NCBI GenBank assembly: GCA_024741835.1
Contig: JAENRP010000027.1
Span: forward strand, 186,001 to 250,000
Direction: 5' to 3'
From: Diplocarpon mali
Lineage: Eukaryota > Ascomycota > Leotiomycetes > Helotiales > Drepanopezizaceae
DNA length: 64,000 bases
Numbering within the stretch: the stretch's first letter is position 1; every line of letters begins with the position of its first letter. Shown piece after piece: positions 22,337-34,300 of this stretch. The notes below the pieces were generated by a model. That model worked only from the letters and a program-made list of their open reading frames with translations, did not search any database and had not been told where the DNA came from. A program made the translations under genes and the position numbers.

Positions 22337-24043
22337 TCCGTTTGGAGATCTTGGGTGCTGTACTGTACATACAAAGGGAGGCCAAGGTGATCACCGCCAT
22401 GGTAAAGTGGGATGAGTGTGATCACTGTCGCTTACATACTGCTCTATCACGTGATACGGTTTTAAATTTTAATTTAATGGGTCCGAGTCCAGGTATTTCG
22501 ATTTCGGATTGTTCCGAGTTACAGCAATTACTCGCTGAATAGATATCGAGAGAAAGTATGAATACAGCTTCCTACTCCAGTATTTAGGTACTCTCATCTT
22601 GCTGCTACCACAGCCTCTCAGCCTCAGTCATCCGATTTAAATGCCATATTTACGCATGATATTTAGTTGTCTAACTTACATGCCACGGGACAGAATATAC
22701 TAGAACGAGGTTGTATGTACGGGGTTTCCTAGTCGCATGTGTTTTACTGGCTTTTAAACAGCTCGCTTAATGTCAACATGGCTTCTACAAATCCAAAAGC
22801 CGTCTTTCAGACCATAAACATGTAGTCTTCCGAAGCCCATGGTAACCTTCAACTATTGCACCTCTACTCGGATGCTCTTTAAGAGTATGGCAGATGCTTT
22901 ACTTCAACGTGCACTTGGAAAGTCCCGTCATGGCAACCTCGCTGAGCATTCATTTAGAACCCCTGAAAAGATTATGACCTCGACCGATAAATTTTCTTAC
23001 ATAGAAAACCGAAATACCTCGTCTTAGAGAAACGAAATCGTTGCAAATAACGAGGCGTTGCCAAGCCGATAGGAAATCATCGTCAACCAAGAAAGCTTAT
23101 TTCCTCGCCATCCCCTTCACTGAGTCTCAATGCCGTGTTCGCTCTATTTGCAGTAAAATACAAGGCTAATGAAGAATTTTGCGGCATTCTTCGTCCCAGT
23201 TTCCCAAGAAAAGAGCTTACATTGGGGATCCTCAACTATGGATATCGACTAGTAAGTCGGCTCAGCTGAGCCTCTGACTTCCCCACGTCAACAAAAGGTT
23301 CAAGCGAGAAGATAAATTGATAAGACAAGGATCGTGACAAGCCAAATTGTCTAAATTTAGTGCCTGGACAGATAGCATAGTCGGCCCTGCGTGTCCCAAC
23401 CCGCCTTGATACCTTTATTAGCGCTTATGGCGGACTAAACTCAGTCACGATCTGCTTCCTAGACCCGACTACCAGCAAATTCCCGAAGCATACTCTACGG
23501 ATGTGTATATTCAGAATTCATGATGTCTGCGAAGGGGAATGTTCGATCGCTAGTCTTCCTGAAATGCGATGCAATCTTTAACGACGTTCAATTATTCTGT
23601 CGTGTCACCAGCCTCTGACTGTCCGACTATGCTCCTAGTCCGATCCAGCAACAGAGTAGATATACGTGCTACCGGCCAAAAGGGGGTTACATTTGAACAT
23701 GCTTATAGAGAAGAACGAAAATATCCATGAGATTTCGAGTGGCTGGATAATCTTTGCTCTCCGGGTCTATTTTTCAGCGCTGCGCCGCAGACCTGAATAT
23801 GCAAGGTACTGATCCCTGGCTATAAATCAGAAAATGGCCCCCAACCTGCATCTCCACCACTCAATAGTATGAAGAGATGGGACTTGAGGTGGACCAATCG
23901 TCAGGTTTTCAAGCGCTGGCACTATCGATGGAGTCNNNNNNNNNNNNNNNNNNNNNNNNNNNNNNNNNNNNNNNNNNNNNNNNNNNNNATTCTCAAGCCA
24001 AAATCGAACTCCCTCTTGTCACGTACTGCCTGAACCTTCAATT
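22337..24043. other. Intergenic region with assembly gap
   Basis: About 1.7 kb between the divergently oriented Zn2Cys6 gene and cupredoxin gene. It presumably contains both promoters. 23936-23988 is a run of 53 N. No gene is supported; AT-rich frames of 60 or so codons have no motif. The gap is close enough to the next gene to hide an upstream exon. Confidence 0.5.
23821..23827 (+). promoter_or_regulatory. Possible TATA box of the cupredoxin gene
   Basis: TATAAAT lies 217 bp upstream of the chosen start codon, followed by C-rich sequence. It would fit transcription starting near 23850 with a leader, or hidden first exon, spanning the N gap. Confidence 0.25.
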
Positions 24044-25650
24044 ATGGCTTCCACGACGGCCAAACCATCGTCAACAGTTAGCGCGAACATGGCGACCATC
24101 ACGCCGTAGGGACTCGTTGTTTGGTGTTTATATATGTGCTAATGTTGGTAGGGTTCTATCGACCACTTTTGCTCCCAAGAATACAGCCTGTGTAGAAAAC
24201 CGTTTGACTATTTTAATGAATCGGCAATATCAGATTTGGATGAATATGCCAGTACCTGTGCCGGGAACGACTATTACAGACTGCTATCCGAGTCAATTCA
24301 TGACAAGTTATCTGCTTTCCGCTGGAAGTGTAACTCAACCAGCTTTCAATCCTCTCGTTTGCCCTAAGCAATACTCAGCGGTTGGTCCCTACACTTCAAA
24401 TTACATAGCCTGCTGTCCGAGGTGTGTTATTAGCCCATACCGCCTAGATTTGAGGTGTTCTAAACAAGTCCAGTTCCTACTCTTTCCACGAGCCAGACAC
24501 AACCGCCTTCAGCGATCGTCCGGCCTTTGGAGGAACATGCTACAGTGATTTAACAATGGGGACTCCCGTCAAGGTCACGGCTTATGGTTCTTCCAGTATC
24601 ACGGCAACTAGTTGGTGGACAGCGACTGTCACAAATGCTCAAGCATATGCGTATCCAATCGAAGGCTATGCGTCAGGAGTGGCTGAACTGAAAAGCATTT
24701 TGACAAATGGGGATAGTACTGCAACGGAATCTGGTAGCTCCTCATCAGCTGCTGCTGCCACGTATACTGCAAGTCCCCTGGCTACTATACATTTACATGT
24801 AGAGATGTGTATATTGAAGACCGGCTGCTGATTTAACACAGGTTCTTGCTGGAACGAACCCCGCATTCGTCCCGAATTCCGTGTCTGCAGAGGTTGGAGA
24901 CATCGTCCTCTTTCAATTCACGTCGGGCAACCATTCTGTAACCGAATCGACGTTCGACCATCCGTGTGTTAGGCTACCCGACGGATATGATTCTGGGTAC
25001 ATGCCAAACCCGAACAACGCAGTTGTACCTACTCCAGAATACTCGATCAACATTTCGCAAAACAGCTCTCGATGTAAGCCGGCGGCACGCGTGTCACGAG
25101 CGGAAATCTGGTGGCTAACACGGAACCAGGGTTTTACTCGAAGCAATCGGGGGAGTGCGGAAGCGGCATGATATTCGCGCTCAACCCCAGCAATGAACAG
25201 ACGGCAAAACTGTTCCAGCTCAACGCAATCTCCCAGAACGGTACTTCCACAGAATCCTCGGCAGGCATGTCAACCGGTGTCAAGGTTGGAGTCTCCATCG
25301 CAGCTGTGGCGGGCGCAGCTCTCATCCTGGGCCTCTTCTTCCTCTTCCGTCGCCACCGCCGGAACTCGACCGAGAATGCCACGGGGAGCGAATACCAAGC
25401 GGTGGGAAAGACAGGGAGATCAGGTTCGTCAGACACGGAAGCCGCGAGCACCCAGTTGAGCGAGGCTGGACCTGGCGTGCCGCAGAAGACGCAAAGAGAG
25501 GAGCTGCATGGATGGTCTGCGCCGACAGAACTCGGAGCACATCGTCCTCCCGCGGAGATGGCGCAACCACCGGTCGAAATCTACACGTCAATGGAGGGGC
25601 GCAAGACGGGTCCTCAAACCAGCACCAGAGAGTACAGTACCCGATCGTGA
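24044..25650 (+). CDS. Membrane-anchored cupredoxin-domain protein
   Basis: Five exons (24044-24105, 24152-24421, 24474-24798, 24842-25073, 25130-25650) with consensus GT-AG introns of 43-56 bp give 469 residues. The N-terminal third has a Cys-containing module (TTITDCYPSQFMTSYLLSA, then NPLVCPKQYSAVG, then SNYIACCP), and a Ser/Thr/Ala linker follows. A cupredoxin-like domain runs from about 215 (VPNSVSAEVGDIVLFQF, HSVTESTFDHPC, then WFYSKQSGECGSGMIFALNP); it keeps the His, Cys and Met positions of the fungal extracellular serine-rich cupredoxin family. A transmembrane helix (VGVSIAAVAGAALILGLFFLF) and a basic stop-transfer FRRHRR come next, with a roughly 100-residue polar cytoplasmic tail. 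No signal peptide is visible at this start, so a first exon may be missing in the upstream N gap. A role at the cell surface, perhaps metal-related, is inferred. Confidence 0.75.
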
Positions 25651-26003
25651 GCGGGCTAATCGACGGGATGTTCATGGTTCGGGTCTGACTTCTTCGCGGA
25701 TCTGGCTGGAGCGTGGAGTTGGCATTCTATATTACTAGCGGGACTTGTATCTATTGGCAGGATCTCTTTTCTATACTGGAAGCGAACTTGTAGGGCGATG
25801 TTCTTCTCATTCCGCTTTGTATACTCTTCTAGCTCCCGAGATAACTGAATTGGTGCAGGTATATTGACAAACCTAACCGCCGAGCGTAAATTCCAAGTAT
25901 GACCTCTAAGTAGCCTTGCCACACTTCCATGGAAACGGAAACTTTCCTCCGACTCATTGTAACCCCGTATCTTGATCTGCACGACGGAGACAAGACTACT
26001 TTA

Positions 26004-26030
26004 TGTATATATATATATATATATATATAC
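26004..26030. repeat. (TA)n microsatellite
   Basis: Perfect TA dinucleotide run of about 13 units downstream of the cupredoxin gene. Confidence 0.9.
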
Positions 26031-26738
26031 CGTGCTCAGAGGAGCGCAGATATTGACTTCGCAGTTCTGGGAAGCTTCGGAGGTAAGCTTTCTAAGGCGA
26101 ATATCTTCTACCTTTGATGCTAATGGCATCGTAGTCCCGCGAAACAGCTGCTGCACTCTCTCTGTGAATGTTTCGTAACGCCATATCGAATTATCTCCGA
26201 AGCTTTAGCCCTAGGAGAGCACAAAAGCCCTCTCTGATCTCTGAGCTCTGAATTGGGAGTTCAAGTCCTGGATCCGTCAATTCGACATCGAGAAAGGGGT
26301 TACGGTTTGGAGGATCACTCACCCTGGGCATTTCCAATGAATGCAAAGACGGGGCAGTGTTAGACACCCCTGTTTAAACGAGATATTGGAACTTCCCTTA
26401 CCATTATTTACTTGTACATCGCGAATGACCCTGCCGTATAAATCGGACTGAACATTATCCAGGTGGGTCTGGTTTGTAATCAGAGAGACTGGCTAAGGTA
26501 GGCTATAATGAGTCCGCTCGCTCACTCGGCTAGGAAAAGGGGTAGTCGCGTTTCGGTAGCGACATCTGATGCGGTGCGGAGCAAGCGAGCTATCGTTACA
26601 GAGCTCTACAAAAACGAAGAACTCGAGGGCTACTCTCTAACTCTCGGTAATTGTACTCTTTCTAGACACACGATGCCAAGAATGAACTGCATTCAACAGC
26701 AACAAGTTGCCCGCCACCATGTGCATCATCCTGTTGAG

Positions 26739-27167
26739 CTACTCCGCTCGGTGAAAGGTCGCGGCGGAAGAATTCTTGTTATCTATCCCAAGACAGACGA
26801 CTATCATCGCGAATGTTCTCGAGTAACGAGCTGTGAACCCATCCAATATCACGCCCGCTGTAAACCGTGACGCCTCGGCACTGCCGCGAGCCGGCCCCTG
26901 GAAAGACTGCGGGTAAATTTTGCTGGACTCGGCGAGGTCATCGATATCAGCGAAGAATGCCTTCTCGACAGTCAACATCTCCGAACGCGGCCCCAGCTCC
27001 GGCTCCAGCTCCAGCTTTAGTGCGAATCTGTGCTGCGGATTGTCTACGCGCGCTTCAGCCTCTGGAACTCCGAGGGGCATGAGGATTCGCCCGCCACACT
27101 CAACGACTGTCTCCAACCCCGAGCCTGCAGCGTCTCAGACGGCTCTTACGTTTCTTGCGAGCTCTGG
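26739..27167 (-). pseudogene. Unidentified coding-like sequence with in-frame TGA
   Basis: On the minus strand a well-behaved, GC-rich frame ends at 26739. From an ATG at 27080 it would give about 113 residues (MPLGVPEAEARVDNPQ..., FFADIDDLAESSK, FTAGVILDGFTARYSR). The same frame continues upstream through a TGA (GLETVVECGGRIL preceded by a stop, preceded by NPSIPPELARNVRAV). That pattern is typical of a gene broken by one nonsense change. I do not recognise the family. A short protein starting at 27080 is the alternative. Confidence 0.3.
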
Positions 27168-28116
27168 TGGGATGCTGGGATTCTGTCGCGTTGGCGAGCG
27201 GTATGGCAGCTGCTCAATCGTGTTTCCGGGTCTATGCTACTGGCACGGATAGCGTACACACATGTGCCCCGTTTGCTGGATTCGCAGAGCCTAAATTTTT
27301 AGTTTTTTGAGTGGTGGGGACCGGAGTTACGTGGAATAAGGTAATTGGTGAGAAGAGGTGGTACTCTGGTCTCGCTCTAAGACTTGGAAGTGTCGAATAT
27401 GGCTTGTGATAAGAGGCGGAGAAATCGCCGGTCTCGCTGCTTTGTAACTCTAAACACCCTTATGTGCAATGAAGCGAGTGCGGCGGTGCATGGGCAGATG
27501 CGAGCACACGCACAGCGGTATTGACTTGGAGGAAACTGAACACATCTGACAGTCTCTCCTGCTATTCATCTGAGAACATGATCATGATTATAATATTTGT
27601 ATCCTCGACAACAATTTGAGCTCTGTCCTGAGAGAGGACGATGTCCCATCGAGTTTTAGATCCTTTCCGGCGGTGTTGACTTCTCGGCTAACAGCCGCCC
27701 CAGGAACGGAGAAAGGGGCACGGACACGGAAGATGCTATTTTTCGATCCCCGAATTCCGTTTCCACACGGTACAGCGATTGCATGTACTATGTACAGAAA
27801 ATCATGCAAGAAGTTACATGATGTCCATCGAATACTATCAACCTTAATCTCGGGGGACAGAGATAGGGAGTGCGCCAAAGGTGGGGTTCCGTCGTAGTCG
27901 GCTTTCGATCCCGCATCTGCATTCTCGTGCAGACGGAGGCAGGGAACATGCTATCGTGTATTGCAACTGTTTCCATATACTGCAGATTGATAAATGACAG
28001 ATATGATTCATAATGGGTGCTCGTTTCTCTAACTCGGCCACCTTTACACGGTCTTCAACAAATAGTTCGCCATTACATTATATGACATTGACGTGAACAG
28101 ATAATTGCTCTTCAAC

Positions 28117-30059
28117 ATGCAATCCATGAACCGATTCGCCAGTGGTCAAAGACCAGCTCTCTCAAAAGCAGCAGGACTGGCGAAGCCTGCCGTCCGGATT
28201 CGTCGAGAATGTTTATCGTTGTATTCAAAGCCGCATTTTGTCAACGAACCCTCGGTACATAACTTCCCTCACGAGTCCATACTTCAAGAGTACTAAACCG
28301 CTGTCAGGCAACGTATGAGAAGGGTAGCAAAGAGCGAGCTGGAATCACCAAAGCCATCAAAGATCTGAAATCAAAACTGCCGGTACAAATTCCGCTGGAA
28401 ATCGGATCCAAAAAAGTAAGACCCCCGACCGCCATGACCTGGCTACCGCTCAATGGTGTAGATCCAAAAATCGTCCACATTGACGCAGATAAATCCATCA
28501 CAGCATGCAGAAGTCATTGCCGACTGGACACCCGCAACTGCTGAAGATGTCCGAGCTGCCATCTCCACAGCCCTGGCTGCTAAAGAGGCATGGGAAACAT
28601 TACCGTTCGAGCAGCGAGCAGCTATTTTTCTCCGGGCTGCCGAGTTGGTGAGCACGAAGTATAGATATGATCTGATGGCTGCGGTGATGCTGGGCCAGGG
28701 TAAGAACATCTGGCAAGCGGAAATCGACGTTGCTGCTGAGACATGTGATTTGCTTAGGTGAGTCGCGAAGGGGCACTTCGGGGGATCGGGCTTCGAAACG
28801 CTAATTCCAAGTAAAGGTTTAATGTTCAGTGTGCGATGGAGATGTTCAAACAGCAGCCTGCTGTCAACCCCGCCGGGATGGTGAGCCTATAATCATGATT
28901 GCATATTCGAGCACATGCTGATCTTCGTCTAAAGTGGAACCGATTGGAATATCGTCCTCTTGAGGGTTTTGTTTATTCAATCTCGCCCTTCAACTTCACA
29001 GCTCTAGCTGCAACCCTCGCCTACGGTCCGCTACTGATGGGTAATGTCGTGGTCTGGAAACCATCCTTGTCCGCTCTTCACAGCTCTTACCTCCTGCACC
29101 AAATTCTCATAGAAGCCGGTCTTCCAAAAGATGTCGTCCAATTTCTTCCTGGGGATGCTGAAGAAGTCACCGCTGCTGTGCTCGAGAGTTCGGATTTTGC
29201 CGCGCTGAACTTCACAGGCTCGACTGCAGTCTTCAAGTCCCTCATCGCCAAGATCGGGGTAGCAACAGGCGAAGACAGATTCTTGAATTACCCGAGAATC
29301 GTTGGTGAGACAGGGGGGAAGAACTTCCATCTGATCCATAAGAGTGCCGAGATCAACAATGCCGTAAATAGCACTATCCGCGGAGCTTTCGAGTTTCAAG
29401 GACAAAAGTGCTCGGCAACCTCGAGAGTCTACGTCCCAGAATCCATCTGGCCAGAGTTCAAGAAAGACTTGCTGGAGAAGACAGCGAGCATCAAAGTTGG
29501 ATCTCCGGAGCAGTACGACAACTTTATCAACTCCGTCATCCACGAGGAAGCTTTCAATCGGCTTTCAAGCTTCATCGAAAGTGCAAGGGATGATCCAAAA
29601 CTGACACTACTAGCGGGCGGAAAGGCCGAGAGAGATGTCGGGTTCTTTATTCATCCCACTATTTACCAGACTTCTGATCCCCAGCATGAGATCATGAAGA
29701 AGGAACTCTTCGGCCCCCTGTTTGCTGTCTACGTATATCCAGACTCGGAGTGGAGGAGCATCCCAAAGCTCATCGATAGCACCACTCGCTATGCGTTGAC
29801 TGGGAGTGTGTTTGCGAGGGATGTCGATGCACTTGCTTTTGCGGAGAAAGAGTTAAGACACTCGGCTGGAAATTTCTACATCAACACCAAGAGCTCCGGG
29901 AGCGTGGTTGGCCAGCAGCCTTTCGGTGGTATGCGGGGTAGTGGAACGAACGACAAGGTGGGGTCTGTCAATGTTTTGAGTAGATTTGTTAGCGTAAGGG
30001 CCATCAAGGAGGATTTTGAGGGGACGCCCGAGTTCAAGTATCCTAGTAATGAGGTATAA
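28117..30059 (+). CDS. PUT2: Delta-1-pyrroline-5-carboxylate dehydrogenase
   Basis: Five exons (28117-28254, 28308-28415, 28462-28757, 28817-28880, 28935-30059), all in phase, predict 576 residues, the size of fungal P5C dehydrogenases. The enzyme oxidises glutamate semialdehyde (from P5C) to glutamate with NAD in the mitochondrial matrix, the second step of proline breakdown. Family features include MLGQGKNIWQAEIDVAAE, NRLEYRPLEGFVYSISPFNF, MGNVVVWKPS, FTGST, the general base Glu327 in VGETGGKN, the catalytic Cys361 in GQKCSATSRVY, and QQPFGGMRGSGTNDKVG near the end. The first 30 residues (Arg and Ala-rich) fit a mitochondrial presequence. Exon 4 is only 64 bp; its acceptor at 28816 was chosen because it alone restores LLRFNVQ...EMFKQQPAVNP. 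A second in-frame ATG at 28126 is possible. Confidence 0.93.
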
Positions 30060-30515
30060 GTAAAGCCGATCGGCACACAACACGAAATTGGGCAAGAATC
30101 TGTGCTTGAGGCATGTGAAGAAATCGAGAGATAGTAAGATGGCCCAGTCGTGTGTTTTGGAAAGGAAGCCGATGGAGGACGAGTCACGTGCGCAAAAATT
30201 GACGAAGGCTCAATGATGGTTGAATGACCTTGTTCTGATTAAGCCTGGTTTCCCCAAAGAGAGGAAAGGGTTGGACAATAGTCAATGATAGTAACCTACA
30301 TTGCAGCTTGAAATTAAGCTGGGTTGGCGTGTCTCGGAACCGATGATTTATAAAGTCTTGAATATTTTTTTCCTAGTGTTTGAAAAAAAAAGTGCGAGAA
30401 GATACTTGTATCGTAAAGTTTTAAGAAGCGAACATTAGCGACCTGACGATAGACGATGCTGTTGCTCAATTGCGATTGATATAGATAACATATATTTTCA
30501 CCCTTGACCACCAAA
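30060..30515. other. Intergenic region, PUT2 to tRNA
   Basis: 456 bp 3' flank of PUT2. Nothing further is recognised. Confidence 0.5.
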
Positions 30516-30603
30516 TCCGGAATGGTGTAGTGGCTAGCATTTCTGCCTCTCATATAACTATCAACGAAACGCAGGAGACCGGGGTTCAATTCCCCGTTCC
30601 GGA
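30516..30603 (+). tRNA. tRNA-Glu (CTC) with a 17-nt intron
   Basis: A complete cloverleaf can be drawn. The acceptor stem TCCGGAA pairs with TTCCGGA. The D arm is TGGTGTAGTGGCTAGCA, and the T arm is CGGGG/TTCAATT/CCCCG. The anticodon stem is 30542-30546 (TCTGC) with 30571-30575 (GCAGG, one G-T pair). The loop reads C T CTC A, with the anticodon at 30549-30551, then an intron at 30553-30569 at the canonical position after base 37, then C38. CTC decodes GAG (glutamate). The discriminator base is A. Confidence 0.9.
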
Positions 30604-31374
30604 AACCACTTTTTGGTAGCAGCGAAAATCACCGGGGTTGAGCTCAGTGCCTGTTTATTTGTTTGCGTGAGTCTGTTTGTCACCCATCCAATCTCATGCT
30701 TGCCCGGAAGAGGTTTCTACCAACGTCAACCACAAATGCTAGTCGCGGAGGTGGGGCAAAGGGCTTCTGGGCTTTTGCTATCTATCTATATATATATATA
30801 TATATGGCTTTTTTTTGCTATATTGAGTGTTGTGAGTGTTGTTATTACTTTGCTTCCTTCTATGGACTTACTCAAAATTTACCATCAGGAAACTCAATCT
30901 TATTTTCATGCGTGAGAAGTGCGAAGTCCTAACTAAGTCCTTGAGAATGCCTCTACAATTCCATTGCAGTGAATGCAAAACACAGTTCTGAGGCAACAAA
31001 ATATTTTTCCGTCTATTTCCTCGACATCTCTTGTACTGTGTGTATTGAAAGATATCATTAACTATTAGTAAGCTTAATCTCGATCTAAAATGAATGAGAA
31101 GGGTTACAAACAGCTTTGTATCGGACGTAGAGTTTTGGCTGTGTCCATCAAATATCAAAGCTACACCGCTCTCAGACGTGCCCGTTCGTTATCGGCACAG
31201 CTCTTATCATAAGCGAAAGCTCAATTGCGTCGACTCGACCGCGAGGCTGTCCTAATTCCAAGGAAACACCACGGGTCTACAACTTCGCTGCCAGAGTCTG
31301 TGTTCGCCTCTCTCCAACCACTGCGATGCATATCGACCAAATATAATAAACTCTATACATGATTTTAGCCTATC
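30604..31374. other. Intergenic region with TA microsatellite
   Basis: 770 bp between the tRNA and the Far11-type gene. A TA run sits at about 30782-30806. The part next to 31375 is the presumed promoter and leader. No gene is supported. Confidence 0.5.
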
Positions 31375-34300
31375 ATGACCTCCCTCTGGTCTGGGAAGAC
31401 TTCCCCCGACACGCCGATACCGAAAGACATCCCTGATGTCGCAGATACTGGCCTTGCAGATGTCGGTCTTCCAGCTCCTCAGCCTATAGCGATTCCACTG
31501 GGCCGTCCTCAACTTCAGAGGAACCAACCTGCGCCCCCTCCCCCTAACCAACCTCCTCCGCCGCCCTCTCCAAACACCAACGATTCACTCTCTTTGATGC
31601 AGCTGCGGCGCATCGTGACCGACTTTCCCAAGACTGACCCGACATCCTACGCATTCAAGTATGCCGACACCGCATCGTTCGAAGAGGAGGTCGATGAGTG
31701 GTTCTCTTACAATGAGGCGGAGTACAAGCGGCTGCAGCGGGCAAGGGCTACGTTTGAGCGGCGGTGGAAGAAATGGTCGGACAAGCCTTGGCTAGATGTT
31801 ACCGATGGCGACAAATTTGTTGAGCGGGAAGTCAACGACTTGCAGGCAATGGAGCTGCGAAGGCGTTGCAAAAGTCTACAGACCATTCTGCACATCGCTC
31901 TTGGAGTGTGGCATGAATCTGCCGGTATCAGACCCGAGACGCCTACGAATGCCAAGACGAAAGCTACCCCCAAACATCTAGAGCACATGAAGCGTGGAAT
32001 TTCATTGATTGCAAAAGCAAATGGAATACCGATGATATTTCAAGTCTTGCAAAACGCCTTTAGGATGCTGTGGTAAGGCACTACCTAACGCATGAAAAAT
32101 TCCACTGACTTATTAGGGATGACGACTTCCGTGAGACCCAATTGATGGATGAGGATATACCATATATCCAAGACGAGCTCGATAATGCTACTAATCTTAT
32201 GTACTTGATTATTGAAGGCGTCCGTAATGATCCAACCGGCTTGAATTCTGCTCGGGAAGAACTCTGTATGCCTGTTCTACCACGTCGTCGACGAGTTGCT
32301 GACCCTCTCAGTAAAATTGGATTTAGTACCGTATTTGGTGAAGACTACTGCTAGACTACGATGGGATGAGGCAAACGAGCTACCGCAAACCAGGGTGGGA
32401 CCCTTTTCCATCAGAAAAATCTTTCTAACAGTATCAGATATTTCTGCTCTTCTGGAAGGCGGTATTGGTCGTCTTCGGCGGAACGCTGGAAATAGAGGAC
32501 GTCAAAGAAGCGACCAGTGAGCTGAGACATATCAATAGCGAAGGAGATAAGTTAATCACTGCATCACCTCTCGATTACCACATTTTCCGCCAGGAAATCA
32601 CTTCGAAGTACCCCACGTATACCCCTCCTCCACCCCTCCTACCCCTCGAACCAGACAACAATTCCATCTTGCCACCGCTCCCAAACAGGCAAAGTAGGGC
32701 AAACGGCTCCAACGGTATCATCTCTCCTCCGATGAATGTCAACAGCAGCGGAGCATCCATTCTCCATCAACCAGTACATATCGCCACTCCGGCCCCGTCT
32801 CCTCCCCCATCACCTCCGGTTGGTGGCAAGGCTGGAAAGAAGCAGAACTATCAGACCAACCAAAACTTCCCCTTCATGTACCCACCACTGGATAGCACGA
32901 GCAATAGTGCGGGCGGGAAGGGTGCTGCCGGTTTACAAGGATTACTTGTTGGACGGAAATGGGAGGGAAGCGATATCCCAAAGTCGATTCTCGAAGCCGG
33001 AGACCTGTTTGCAAAACGAATGCGTATGACGAGAGCCATGCGGCAACTATGGGACGAGCGAGAGAAGTTTCTGAAATACGAACGTGGCTGGGATGGAGAG
33101 GATGAGGATGCAGACATTGAAGAGCTAGATCTGGATATCATCCTGGCGCAGAAGCTCTCAGCGCAAAAGTCTCCTCAAGTTAAACCAGATGTGGATTACG
33201 GGCCTAATGTAGATGTTGGTTATGATGCTAAGAAGAAGCTGGACATGGTTGAGCAGCTTTACGTATGGTTGTTTGCGTCGCAGAGTTGGCCTCGGCTAAT
33301 CAGTCGCAGCAAGATTCAATTCCCCATCTCCAGTCGCTGGTCATAGTGCTGCTCAAGGCAGTGTTAGCGAATGTGACAGCGCTGATATCTCAACCAATGG
33401 GCCAACAGCAAGGCCAGCCACCTCCGTTCAGATCCGATGCTAATCAGCGTAGCAATGGACCACAAGGACAGAATCGGCAGCAAGATCCGGCCAGTATCCC
33501 ACTCCCTACGCCCATTGATTGTTCAGAATTGCCGATTGAAGAAATCGAGGCGATGCGCTCCCGAGAAATTACAGCAAAAGCTGTGTCTGGCATTCTGCTC
33601 ACATTGCTGAAATGGTTCAAGGTCTCACGTAAGTTGCTTGGCTTGTTGTATTGTGCCGTTACTGATAACCCCAGATATCCTCAAGTTCGAGTATCTCACT
33701 CAGCTTCTACTTGATTCCAACTACCTTCCTCTCGTTCTCAAACTCTTTGCCCATCAAGATATCGACAGGGTAGTTGAAAGCAAGACAGATCGCGAAGAGA
33801 TGAGGTAACTTTTATATCCTATCAAGATGTCCGTACTTACAAAATCTCAGTTTCTTCGCCTTCTGTAACGCTTACAGCAAAAACATAGCCATCGATCCCA
33901 TACCCCCTCTGGACAGCGACGAAGATGCCGTGCCCCCGGCCATCAAACTTGCGCGCCGCGATCAATCGTCCGACCAGCTGCCAGCCCTTACCTTCCAAGA
34001 AGGCCAACACGCTGGCAAACGGCCCCGTCCTGAAATTGACGAGCTCGGCTTCCCAACAACTGACCCGCCTTACCCCTCCGAACCTATCACCGACTTCTCG
34101 TGGCGCAACTTCTTCTCGTCCATTAACTTCCTACGCATAATGCAAAAAATTTGCAAGAACAAAGCGCACCGTAACCTGCTGCTTGTCCAGTACAAATCAT
34201 CGAACATTCTAAAGAAATCGCTCAAGATCCCACAGCCGGAGTTGAGGCTCTACACACTTAAGCTATTCAAGAATCAAGTCCCGTACTGTGGCCGCAAGTG

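Larger units (their letters stand above)
25651..28116. other. Intergenic region, cupredoxin gene to PUT2
   Basis: About 2.5 kb. It contains a TA microsatellite (26004-26030) and a GC-richer coding-like fragment on the minus strand (26739-27167, listed separately). The last few hundred bases should be the PUT2 promoter. Other frames are overlapping and motif-free. Confidence 0.45.

Noticed and set aside
29031..29543. 170-codon minus-strand frame inside PUT2
   Set aside because: Shadow of the aldehyde dehydrogenase coding sequence.
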